Assembly (NCBI GenBank): GCA_046329195.1
Contig: JAXLVB010000003.1
Span: 248,001 to 312,000, forward strand
Length of the DNA stretch: 64,000 bases
Direction of reading: 5' to 3'
Origin: JAXLVB01 sp046329195
Lineage (GTDB): Bacteria > Bacteroidota > Bacteroidia > Cytophagales > Spirosomataceae
Positions 27,462 through 36,800 of this stretch are shown in pieces. How positions within the stretch are numbered: position 1 is the stretch's first letter; each line of letters starts with the position of its first letter. A program made the translations under genes and the position numbers. The notes below the pieces were generated by a model. It had not been told where the DNA came from. It was given only the letters and a program-made list of their open reading frames with translations, and did not search any database.

Positions 27462-30335
27462 TTATTTCCCACCCCCAAACGAGTACGTCAACTTAACAAT
27501 GGCCCGACGGCCAATGATGGGCATGTTTACAAAAGTACGATATTGTTGATTGAACAAGTTGGTGCAAGTGAGGTCGAGCGAAAGACCGTTTTTGAGTTTG
27601 TACCCTACGCCCGCATCTATCAAGTTTTTCACGTCGGTATCGCCTGAGTATTGACCAAAATTGGCAAAAAACGAATCATCGTGCTGAAAAGCCACATTGG
27701 CCCGCCAGCCAGTTTGAGGAGCGTACAGCAAGCCCAAGCGGTATTTTGACTTGGGGATGTTGAGGGTATAAATCAAGCCCGAGTTGGGGTCTTCGCCGAG
27801 TTCGGTGGCGTTCCAGGTATTTTTATTGACCATCGAATAATTCCCAAAAACCGACAAGTCATTGTTGATAGCGTAGTTGAGGCCGAGGTCAATGCCCCAG
27901 TATTGCGCTTGTCCAAAAATTCGGTAACCAGCCATGTTGTGAGCCATACCATCTTTAGGGGCAAGATCTGACTCTACCGTTCCGAAAATACCAAAGAGCG
28001 GCGTCAGTTGATTGACCAAGGCCGTACCTCCCTGCGCATAAGCGCCCCCTACTACCGCTCCAATCTGATTAGCCGTAGCCGTAGCTTCTGCGACAGACAT
28101 ACCACCCGCTTGAAGTGCCGCAGCAAGTTGTGTAGTGACCGTATTGCGCACGGCACCGCTCAAATCGGCCGCTAAGTTTTGGTCAGAAAAACGAATCGTA
28201 GGACTAATAGCCGTAAAGTTCTGAAACCCAGAGGCATTGATATGGTACCAATCAGCCGTAACGGTGAATTTTTGGTTGATAGTTCCTTTGTAGCCGATTT
28301 CAAACGATTTTTCGGTTCTTACTTGGGCGGTTTTGGTGTCCACAGGAGCCAAAGGTTGGCCCGTGAAGAGGTTGTAGCCGGTAAATTTGCCCGTAGTACC
28401 CTGCGGAACATTGGCGGGGTTGGTCAAAATAGCCTGCACCAGCGGGAAGATATTGGCGGGCAAGGCCGCTTGCAGCGAAGTCAGCAGCGATGGGGTTAGT
28501 GCACCGTAGGCCACTGCCAAAGGCAAGCCCGGCGTACCATAAGGCAAATCGGGCAAACCTGGGGCGGTAAAATCAATCATGGGTTTGTCGCCAAACTTTT
28601 GTGCTTTGTTCTGTCCACTCAACCACACGTCAAAAAGCCCAGGAACGGGTACGGCCACGGGGAAATCAATGAACGTATTCAACCCGCTGGGTGTGGCCTT
28701 GGCAACGTTGTAAGAGGCCCGAAAGGTATGATTCGGAGCGGCTTTATAGACCAACGCTAGGCGGGGTGAGAGCGCACTTGCTTGGATAAAGTTAAAGCGG
28801 TCGAAACGAGTAGCGAGAACGGCATCAAGTTTTTTGGACAGTTCAAACTTCCCCTGAGCATAGACACCCGCTACCACGTAATCGTCGTCGTCTTCGTTAC
28901 GCCCATATACTTTGCGCCCCGTCTCGGTGATGGCTTTGCGATAATCGGCTCCCACCGTAAAATCAGCGTTCAAGAACTTGGGAGTCACGAAATTGTACTG
29001 CAATTGGCCTTCTAACTGCTGACGGGCAACAATGGTACTCAGACCTGTTTGGTACAAAAAGCTGGGCTTAGAAGGGCTGCCGCCGTCGTTGTTCACGTAA
29101 AATACCTGCGCAAATAGCCCTTTTTTCTGAAAACGAGCTTGGGTCCAGTATTCGGTGCCTTGTCCGAGTCCTTCTCCTTGCGAATTATAATATACCGACG
29201 AATAGCTGTTGGTACCACCCGCCAACACGATTTTGGTGTCGCTTTTGGGGCGAAACTCCAATGTGCCGTTGATGGAGGAGTTTTGCCAAAAATTCTGCAT
29301 CATGTTGCCGTCGCCATCAGGGTCTAAGTCTTGTTGACTCAACAAAATAGGCGCTGACGCTTGGTTGGCAGCCACAATTCCCTGATCGCTGATGATAGGG
29401 TCTTGCACTTGCTTTTTGAACTTGGACAACTGACTCGTAAACACCCCAGCCGCATTGCGAGTGCCTTCGGAGCCGTCGAGCGTAAACTCATTGCCTTTCT
29501 TGAAATGGGCGTTTACCTTAAATCCAAATTTCTTGTCTTTGGAACGAATGGCATGACGAATCGAACCACCAAAGGTGTTGAGCGTGCCGCCAATGAGCTC
29601 GATTGAAGTGCCGGGAGCGTCAATGGGGCTTTTGGAGATAAAATGCACCACGCCCGACACCACGCCCGGACCATACAGAGCTGAGGCAGGGCCACGCACC
29701 ACTTCAATGCGCTGTAAATCAATAGAGTTGAGCCCCGAGCCGTCTGACTGAAACGTGCCAATACCTGGCCCTACCAAGCTACGGTAGTCTAAAATAGGAA
29801 AGACCTGCGTGTCAAACAAAGCCGCTGCGCCCCGCATTTCGATGTTGAGGCGAGCCGCCGACTGCTGCTGTACTTGCACGCCCGGTACGTTGGCTAGTTC
29901 TCGCACGGGGTCAATCGCTACGGAGGCCGTATTGAGGGTTTTGCTGCTCAATACCGACACCGAAGCGGGAGCGTCTTGCACTTTCTCGGCTTTGCGAGAC
30001 GCCGACACGACGATTTCGCTCAGGAGTTGCTCGGCGGCCTCTAAGCTCACTACCAAGTTAGCAGTGGCTTGATTGACCGTCACGGTTTGGGTTTGGTAGC
30101 CTACGGCACTTACTACGAGTTGCCACGGAAACGGCTGGGTGCTTGTGAGCCTGAAGGTGCCATCAACACCAGTAGCTACCCCCGTACTCGTACCTTTGAG
30201 CACTACGCTGGCGCCTACTACGGCGTTGGGAGTATTTTTTTCAGAGATTTTGCCAGAGACTACGTTTTGGGCAATTAATTGGATTGAATGAGTGGTAAGA
30301 AGAATGCAAAGACTTACTTTCAAATAAAAATTCAT
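27462..30335 (-). CDS. TonB-dependent outer-membrane receptor
   Basis: A 957-aa outer-membrane active transporter: signal peptide about 1-22 (ending LIAQ), a carboxypeptidase-regulatory-like domain about 24-105 (VSGKISEKNTPNAVVGASVV), a TonB plug domain about 110-235 (VSASRKAEKVQDAPASVSV; RIEVVRGPASALYGPGVV), and a 22-strand-type barrel to the C-terminus (LTCTNLFNQQYRTFVNMPI near the end). It is not accompanied by a SusD gene, so a polysaccharide-locus SusC role is not supported; the substrate is unknown. It is followed at 24 bp by a histidine kinase gene. Upstream on the minus strand, TTTG followed by an AT-rich -7-like box lies in the 138-bp gap 30336-30473; no palindromic operator was seen there. 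Confidence 0.92.
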   Translation of the reverse strand: MNFYLKVSLCILLTTHSIQLIAQNVVSGKISEKNTPNAVVGASVVLKGTSTGVATGVDGTFRLTSTQPFPWQLVVSAVGYQTQTVTVNQATANLVVSLEAAEQLLSEIVVSASRKAEKVQDAPASVSVLSSKTLNTASVAIDPVRELANVPGVQVQQQSAARLNIEMRGAAALFDTQVFPILDYRSLVGPGIGTFQSDGSGLNSIDLQRIEVVRGPASALYGPGVVSGVVHFISKSPIDAPGTSIELIGGTLNTFGGSIRHAIRSKDKKFGFKVNAHFKKGNEFTLDGSEGTRNAAGVFTSQLSKFKKQVQDPIISDQGIVAANQASAPILLSQQDLDPDGDGNMMQNFWQNSSINGTLEFRPKSDTKIVLAGGTNSYSSVYYNSQGEGLGQGTEYWTQARFQKKGLFAQVFYVNNDGGSPSKPSFLYQTGLSTIVARQQLEGQLQYNFVTPKFLNADFTVGADYRKAITETGRKVYGRNEDDDDYVVAGVYAQGKFELSKKLDAVLATRFDRFNFIQASALSPRLALVYKAAPNHTFRASYNVAKATPSGLNTFIDFPVAVPVPGLFDVWLSGQNKAQKFGDKPMIDFTAPGLPDLPYGTPGLPLAVAYGALTPSLLTSLQAALPANIFPLVQAILTNPANVPQGTTGKFTGYNLFTGQPLAPVDTKTAQVRTEKSFEIGYKGTINQKFTVTADWYHINASGFQNFTAISPTIRFSDQNLAADLSGAVRNTVTTQLAAALQAGGMSVAEATATANQIGAVVGGAYAQGGTALVNQLTPLFGIFGTVESDLAPKDGMAHNMAGYRIFGQAQYWGIDLGLNYAINNDLSVFGNYSMVNKNTWNATELGEDPNSGLIYTLNIPKSKYRLGLLYAPQTGWRANVAFQHDDSFFANFGQYSGDTDVKNLIDAGVGYKLKNGLSLDLTCTNLFNQQYRTFVNMPIIGRRAIVKLTYSFGGGK

Positions 30336-30473
30336 AATAAAGAAGTAGTGTAGGTTTGGAAGCTAAAAATAGATAAAACACACCGTTATATACAAATGTT
30401 TCTACTAAATATCTAAAAATTTTGTTTACATGATATTATTGTTGCTATGGTTGTAGCCATTCCACCAGCGCTT

Positions 30474-31055
30474 TCATTTGTCCATTAACTTCATTTTTTG
30501 TTGGATGCTCATTTTATGGGCTTCTACTGTATAAACACTCAGTGCCAAGGCATTAGCTATTTGCTCGGTGGTGTAGTGTTCCATCTCTAGCTTTTGTACT
30601 TGTACTTCTCGCTTTGTCAAAAGCTGTCTTTTACCCAAGTTCTTTTTTGGGGAGTTCCCTTTGTCAAAGTTGTGCGTCAAAAACACCTGCTCACCCGCCA
30701 ATATTCTTTGGAGCGACTCAATGAGCGTGTCTGATGGCGTGGTTTTGGCAACGTAGCCGTCTATTCCCGCTTCTCGAAGCTGCGCCAGTTCGTCATGGTC
30801 GGCGTACATACTAATGATGACTACTTTACAGTCGTAGGGCAGCGATTTGATTTGCTTGGCTACTTCGAGGCCGTTGAGGTGCGGCATGTTGTAATCCAAC
30901 AAAACCAAGGCGGGCCGTAGTGAAAAGCACTTACCGTAGGCGTAGCGGCTGTCGTGCACCTGTTCGAGGACTTCAAACTGATGTGATTCTTTCAACATAA
31001 AGCACAGGCCATTGTTGAAAAGCGTGTGGTCATCTATAATAACGGTGTTAATCAT
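30474..31055 (-). CDS. NarL/LuxR-family response regulator, probable C-terminal frameshift
   Basis: A 193-aa regulator with receiver domain (DD at 8-9, Asp54 in LLDYNMP, Lys in VAKTTP) and a LuxR-type HTH (LTKREVQVQKLEMEHYTTEQ, then SVYTVEAHKMSIQQKM). Its ATG overlaps the kinase stop at 31052 by 4 bases, so the two are coupled. The protein stops at KLMDK, about ten residues short of the related regulator. Reading on in the -1 frame gives MKALVEWLQP and a stop at 30445, the expected amphipathic last helix. One A missing from AAA near 30477 would explain this, as a mutation or a sequencing error. The kinase in the same operon has the NarL-like 7-2-7 palindrome in its promoter, so this protein is the best candidate to bind that site. 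Confidence 0.9.
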   Translation of the reverse strand: MINTVIIDDHTLFNNGLCFMLKESHQFEVLEQVHDSRYAYGKCFSLRPALVLLDYNMPHLNGLEVAKQIKSLPYDCKVVIISMYADHDELAQLREAGIDGYVAKTTPSDTLIESLQRILAGEQVFLTHNFDKGNSPKKNLGKRQLLTKREVQVQKLEMEHYTTEQIANALALSVYTVEAHKMSIQQKMKLMDK

Positions 31056-32953
31056 GGCGTTTTTGGGGTTTCAATGATGAAATTCGTACCCGAAGGGGTA
31101 GAGTCAACGGTGAGCGTCAGGTTGGAAATGTCGGCTCGCTTTTGGATGTTTTTGAGTCCAATTCCTTTGTTTTCCGTAAAATTCAAGATACCGATGCCGT
31201 CGTCTTCGACAATGATTTGCAGCGTGTTACCTTCTCGTTCAAATACCTGCACGAAAGCCTCGGTAGCCTTGGCGTGCTTGATGATGTTGGTGAACACCTC
31301 CTGCACAATCATATAGACATTTTGTTGCGTGATACCATCCAACTCATTGAGCTTACCCTTGGAATAATCTTCAAAGTCAAACGCCACTTCCGAAAAATCA
31401 TTGAAGCGACTCACCAACGATTCGAGCTTGGCGTGCAGCGGGGCGTCTTGGTCTTTGACCAGGTTGTGGCTCAAAAAACGGATTTCGTTGATGGCTTCGT
31501 TGATGAGCGTTTGCGATAGCTCAATTTTGGGTTGTTGGAGGTGCAAATAGCCCGTTGCCGACACCAGAATATTGCCCACGTTGTCGTGCAGGTTGCGCCC
31601 GATGGTTTCAATCTCCGTTTTCCGAATCTCTTCCAACGACTCCTTGACTTGTTTGAGGCTGGCTTCGTGTTTTCTCCGAGAAATCAACTGCTCTCGCAAT
31701 AAATAGATGCTGATGATGGTGTAACCCAAAGCGTAGAAAATAAGGGCTGGTTGGTTGAGTTGATACAAAACGGAAGTAGAACCACTTAGAATGGGGAGCT
31801 GCTGTAAAGCAACGGGAAACAAGGCAACGCCCAATCCAAACAACATATAGTAAATTTTAGCTTTGAAGAGCGCCCAAAACGAGCAAAAAAGTAACCAACC
31901 AATATTCAAAATAATGACAATAAACAGTAGAATCGGAAAGTCTATGTAGGTATAAATCAGGTCAAATACGGCCTTGGGTAGTAAATAACAAACCGCTACC
32001 AACATAGAAAAGGCTATCATCGCATACGTAAGGGCATCAAATACCTTCTCATTTTTGGGGACGACTTTCATCAATTCTCGGTTGAATGAAAAAGCAAAAG
32101 CTGCTGTAAACAATGTAGGGAAGGTAGGGGCGTTGTTGCCCGATAAGCCCAGAGGGGAATTGGCCAGCCAAGCATCGGATACTCCCCAAACCGATAGATT
32201 CGTCAAAAGCATGCAAAGAATGTATAAGGCGAGGTAACTCATGGAGGGGTAACGATACATTCTCCCCAATAAAAACATAGTGAGGGCACAAATGGCAAGA
32301 ACAATGGCCTGAAACACTTTGGACAAAAAATGAATAACCTGCTCGCTGAGGTAGGTCTGATAGGTAGCCAGGCTGAGGTTTACTTCGTGCGCACCGTAGT
32401 GGCGTTGGCTGCGTACCAACAGATGAAGGGTGTCGTTGGGCTGAATGGTGAAAGGCACGGCGTAGGTTAAAAACGGAATCGGATAACTCGAAAAGGGCGT
32501 AGCACGGTTAATGCGGCCCCAAGTTCTGACACGGCCCCCTTGCGCAGTCAACAGCTCGAAATCGTCGCAGCGAATTCGGTTAAACTCATCTACCACCAAC
32601 TGCTGCGTCGAATGGGTGGTATTGACCACCTGCGTATAAAACCAGGCCTGCGGGTACTTCCGAAAATTCCCCAACAGAATAGCGTCTTTTTTCTGACTGA
32701 CTTTGGCGATATTTTTACTAATCCATGTTTTGAGGTCAGGGCGGTTGAGGTCTTTTTGGGAAAGCGTCGTACTGACCCATACTCGCTCATTGAGCGACTG
32801 GCTCGTGAAGCTGCTATCTATCACCATCAAGGCCGAGGCCGGGGGCGGCAGCACTTTGGGCAGGGTGCAGCTTTGGGCGAACCAAAGTCCCAGTGCTGCG
32901 ATGCGCCATCGTGCGATGCGCCATCGTTTGAGTATTGTTAGGAAGCTTTGCAT
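31052..32953 (-). CDS. 7TM-type histidine kinase with 7-2-7 palindrome in its promoter
   Basis: A 633-aa sensor: hydrophobic N-terminus with possible lipobox (FAQSC), periplasmic domain, seven membrane segments, HisKA_3 box NLHDNVGN with His456, HATPase domain (QEVFTNIIKHAKA, VEDDGIGI, KGIGLKNIQKR). ATG 32953 is chosen: the frame extends to a GTG at 32989 but that GTG lies inside the predicted -7 box (ATACTTTG), and ATG 32953 matches the start of the paralogue (MQ..L.ILKRW, context CACGATG). It forms an overlapping operon with the regulator at 30474. The promoter carries a palindrome that also precedes the giant T9SS genes on the other strand, which suggests autoregulation and control of those genes. 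Confidence 0.93.
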   Translation of the reverse strand: MQSFLTILKRWRIARWRIAALGLWFAQSCTLPKVLPPPASALMVIDSSFTSQSLNERVWVSTTLSQKDLNRPDLKTWISKNIAKVSQKKDAILLGNFRKYPQAWFYTQVVNTTHSTQQLVVDEFNRIRCDDFELLTAQGGRVRTWGRINRATPFSSYPIPFLTYAVPFTIQPNDTLHLLVRSQRHYGAHEVNLSLATYQTYLSEQVIHFLSKVFQAIVLAICALTMFLLGRMYRYPSMSYLALYILCMLLTNLSVWGVSDAWLANSPLGLSGNNAPTFPTLFTAAFAFSFNRELMKVVPKNEKVFDALTYAMIAFSMLVAVCYLLPKAVFDLIYTYIDFPILLFIVIILNIGWLLFCSFWALFKAKIYYMLFGLGVALFPVALQQLPILSGSTSVLYQLNQPALIFYALGYTIISIYLLREQLISRRKHEASLKQVKESLEEIRKTEIETIGRNLHDNVGNILVSATGYLHLQQPKIELSQTLINEAINEIRFLSHNLVKDQDAPLHAKLESLVSRFNDFSEVAFDFEDYSKGKLNELDGITQQNVYMIVQEVFTNIIKHAKATEAFVQVFEREGNTLQIIVEDDGIGILNFTENKGIGLKNIQKRADISNLTLTVDSTPSGTNFIIETPKTP

Positions 32954-32988
32954 CGTGTTGAGTGCAGAATTGGAGGTTAACTTCGGCA

Positions 32989-33037
32989 CAAAGTATTTAC
33001 AAAAAAAAATAATAAAAAATACCTGATACCGGGTATT
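32989..33037 (-). promoter_or_regulatory. Promoter and NarL-like 7-2-7 operator of the kinase/regulator operon (site 1)
   Basis: On the minus strand AATACCCGGTATCAGGTATT (33037 to 33018) is an imperfect palindrome (half sites TACCCGG and TACCTGA, spacer 2). A -7-like box ATACTTTG ends at 32989, about 42 bases from the palindrome start, the same geometry as sites 2-4. The -33 position reads TTTA rather than TTTG, implying a weak, activator-dependent promoter. Confidence 0.65.
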
Positions 33038-33106
33038 TTTTATTCAAAAATTTTGTTATAGGAAGGGCTTTTTCGTGCTATTGAGGAGCCTGTTTTTAAC
33101 CTTTAT

Positions 33107-33204
33107 TAAACACAAAGCACCCAAAGCTTAGGCACAAAGTACACAAAACGCAAACGCTCTCTTTGGGGTCTTCGTGTAAATTTCTTTGCGCACTTTATGT
33201 TAAC
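33107..33204. repeat. Imperfect inverted repeat rich in CACAAAG/CTTTG
   Basis: The left arm (TTAAACACAAAGCACCCAAAG region) and the right arm (CTTTGCGCACTTTATGTTAA) are imperfect reverse complements. Similar CACAAAG...CTTTGTG intergenic elements are known from many bacterial genomes. It lies in the 770-bp gap 32954-33723 between divergent genes. Confidence 0.5.
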
Positions 33205-33238
33205 AAATGGCTCGTCTTTCCTATGAATAGTCTCTTTA

Positions 33239-33460
33239 CACCCGACCGATTAGAGGTGTATCTTTCCTGTGCGGTAGCCTGTTTCCACCCGACCGATTAG
33301 AGGTGCGGTTTACGTTGTGCTATTCAATAGCTTGTCAGGTGGAAACACTTGACACCACCAGTAAAGTATTTTGTGTTACTCACCCGAGGTGCCTTGCGCT
33401 TCGGGTGTTTTGTTGATACTCCTGTGCGGTAGGGTGTTCCCACCCGACTGGTTAGAGGTG
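33239..33460 (+). repeat. Short intergenic repeat CACCCGACYGRTTAGAGGTG
   Basis: Twenty-base copies lie at 33239, 33286 and 33441, and again at 38292 and 43794 in the other two cassettes. They are preceded by CTGTGCGG-like sequence. Function unknown. Confidence 0.65.
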
Positions 33461-33849
33461 CGTCTTGAAACCTTGACGGCGCTTTACTTATTGGAATAGT
33501 ACAATTTACAAGCCTTTATCAAACGATAAGCCTCGCCCTGAGAAAAGTGGGAACACCAAGAATTAAAATAGAAATAATACTATTTTTTATAGATATATTA
33601 CTAATTTATTTTCAAAAAACACTCAAAAATACCTACCATCAGGTATTTTTTGTCCCTCTTTTTTGCTATACTTTTGTAACGAACCATTTAACCACTTTTT
33701 CATACAAAAATCATATTTTTGTCATGCACAAAAAACACTACTTTTCTCTCGGGGCGCTCAGCCCCCTCCGCTGGCTCAAAAGCGTAGCCAGTATTTTCTT
33801 TTTGGCTTGCCTGCTCTTGGTGAGCACTACCAGTCCGCTGCTGGCCCAA
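33363..33849 (+). repeat. Terminator-promoter-signal-peptide cassette, copy 1
   Basis: From AAAGTATT at 33363 to the end of the signal-peptide coding part this stretch is closely similar to 38220-38684 and 43716-44204. It holds a terminator hairpin (33381-33407, CACCCGAGGTGCC ... TCGGGTG, T-rich tail), the short intergenic repeat, the 7-2-7 palindrome, the promoter and the first 40 codons of the surface protein. No plus-strand gene ends upstream of the hairpin, so it was probably copied in with the cassette. Confidence 0.85.
33628..33676 (+). promoter_or_regulatory. Promoter with 7-2-7 operator (site 2)
   Basis: Palindrome AATACCTACCATCAGGTATT at 33628-33647, TTTG at 33649-33652, a 16-base spacer, TACTTTTG at 33669-33676. 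The palindrome would centre near -45, the place where NarL/LuxR-type activators contact RNA polymerase. The leader to the ATG at 33724 is about 40 nt. Confidence 0.75.
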
Positions 33850-36800
33850 ACCACCCTCGTCAAAGATATATATGCGGGTAGCGGTGGCAGTGCAGCTCCT
33901 CAAAAATTTGCCGTCATAGGTAGCACCTTGTACTTTGTGGCTACTGATGCTACGAATGGACAGGAGCTATGGAAGAGTGATGGCACAGCAGCAGGCACCG
34001 TCTTGGTCAAAGATATAAACCCAAGCGGTGACTCGTATGCTGCCAATTTAACGGTGATGGGTAACACGTTGTACTTTCGGGCTTATGATGCTACCAATGG
34101 TTCTGAGCTATGGAAGAGTGATGGCACCGCCGCTGGCACCGTCTTGGTCAAAGATATAAACCCGGGTAGCGATGGCTCGTTTGCTGAAAATTTAACGGTG
34201 CTGGGTAGCACTTTGTACTTTCAGGCTTATGATGCTACGAATGGAAAGGAGCTATGGAAAAGTGATGGCACCGCCGCAGGCACCGTCTTGGTCAAAGATA
34301 TACGCCCGGGTAGCAATCACTCGTCTCCTAACTATTTAACGGTGCTGGGTAGCACCTTGTACTTTCAGGCTGATAATGGTACGAATGGAGTTGAGTTATG
34401 GAAGAGTGATGGCACCGCCGCTGGCACCGTCTTGGTCAAAGATATACGCCCGGGTAGCGGTGACTCGTATGCTGCCAATTTAACGGTGATGGGTAGCACG
34501 TTGTACTTTCGGGCTTATGATGCTACCAATGGTTCTGAGTTATGGCAGAGTGATGGCACCGCCGCTGGCACCGTCTTGGTCAAAGATATACGCCCGGGTA
34601 GCGGTGGCTCGTTTCCTGACTATTTGGCTGTGATGGGTAGCACCTTGTACTTTCAGGCTGATGATGGTACGAATGGAGTTGAGTTATGGAAGAGTGATGG
34701 CACCGCCGCAGGTACCGTCTTGGTCAAAGATATACTCTCGGGTAGCAATGGCTCGTATCCTTTGAATTTAACGGTGCTGGGTAGCACCTTGTACTTTCTG
34801 GCTGATGATGCTACCAATGGTTCTGAGCTATGGAAGAGTGATGGCACCGCCGCTGGCACCGTCTTGGTCAAAGATATAAACCCGGGTAGAAATAACTCGT
34901 CTCCTGAAAATTTAACGGTGCTGGGTAGCACCTTGTACTTTCGGGCTGATGATGGTACGAATGGAATTGAGCTATGGAAGAGTGATGGCACCGCCGCAGG
35001 CACCGTCTTGGTCAAAGATATACGCCCGGGTAGAAATGGCTCGTATGCTGTCAATTTAACGGTGATGGGCAGCACTTTGTACTTTGCGGCTGATGATGGT
35101 ACAAATGGAACGGAGCTATGGAAGAGTGAGGGGGTGGTTTCTTGCCCCAGCGGCAACACCCTGTACGTCAATGCCTCGGTATCGGGCGGTACGGGCGACG
35201 GTAGCTCATGGGCCAATGCCTACGCCAGCCTGAGCGATGCCTTGAAAGTGGCACATGCTTGCAATGTTGTCAAAACCATCAAAGTAGCCGCAGGCACGTA
35301 TAAGCCCACCAGAAAGCCCTTCAACGCTGGCACCGAAATGACCACCACCAACGGCCGAGATGTTACTTTCCACATTCCTGACGGCGTAACGATGGAAGGC
35401 GGCTACAATGCCACTACGGGTAGCCGAGATATTACCACCAATGTGACAATCCTGAGTGGTGATTTCAACAACGATGACGTGGTTTCGGGCAGTGGCAGCA
35501 CGCTTTCTATCACTGGCAATACCGAAAACGCCTACCACGTGGTTTTGGCCTCGGGAAGCACGGGCGTCACCATTGACGGCTTCTCCATCAAGGGCGGTTA
35601 TGCCAATGCTCAGACCAGTACTACCGTCAACGGCAATGCCATAAAAGGCTATGGTGGCGCAGGTATTTACCTGCACAATGGCACAAACAAGATTGAAAAC
35701 AATACCTTGTCTGGAAATTCAACGAATAAGTTCACATCAGGTGACGCAAGCGATGCTGCCGGTGGCGGGATTTACATCAGCGGAGGCACCAACACAGTTA
35801 GGTACAACAGCCTGTATAGCAATAAGTCAGCGGGAGGAGGAACAGGAGCCTATGGTGGCGGAGTTTACGTCCTTCAAGGAACTGATAATATGATTAGTTA
35901 CAATGTTGTGTATAACAATCACGTCAATAGTGGCGGCGGTAGTGGCGGGGGTGGCGGCATTTATGTCGAAAACAGTACCAATAATACCATTAGCAACAAT
36001 ACACTTTATGGTAACTACACCTTCGGTAGCGGCGGTGGTTCTGGTGCGGGGATTTCCATCTATCAGGGTACGAATACCATTAGCAACAATACACTACACG
36101 ACAATACAGTTAGTGGCGGTGGTGGTGGTTCTGGTGGTGGGATTAACATCTTTGCAGGTACAAATACCATTAGCAACAATACACTTTACAACAATACAGC
36201 AAGTACCTCAACCGGTGGTAGTGGTGGTGGAATTTACATCTATACGGGTACGAATACCATTAGCAACAATACACTTTACAGCAATACAGCAAGCGCCATC
36301 TACTACGGTGGTGGCGGCGGGATTTACCTTTTAAATAGCACCAATACCCTGAGTAATAATATCTTTTGGGGGAACAAAAAAGGCAGCACACCAAGTGCCA
36401 CCGTAGCAGGCGCAGATGTTTATACAAGTTCAAGCACGGATAGCTTTAAAAACAACCTGTTGCAGTTGGCAGAAAGTAGCTATACGAGTGCCAATAGCAA
36501 CGCCCTTGGCTCGGGTGCAAGTGGGAATATTTTCAATCAAGACCCACTTTTTGTCAATGCCGCTGACCCTGATGGTGCAGACAATAAACCCCGCACCGCC
36601 GACGATGGCCTGGCCCTACAAGTGGGTAGCCCAGCGGGCAATGCAGGTATAAAGGGGACGGGTATTCCCACTACTGACATTACTGGTGCAGCAAGAACCG
36701 GAAAGCCTGATATAGGTGCCTACGAGTCTATCCCTGGCCCCACCATCACCCTCAGCACAACCTCACTCACGGCCTTCTCGGCTTGTAGAGGCTCAGCCTC

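Noticed and set aside
27462..30335. SusC-type polysaccharide utilisation locus
   Set aside because: No SusD-like lipoprotein or glycoside hydrolase lies next to the receptor; the neighbours are signalling genes.
33547..33723. Upstream extension of the 33724 reading frame
   Set aside because: It runs through the operator and promoter and ends at a clean signal-peptide ATG; the other cassettes lack such an extension.
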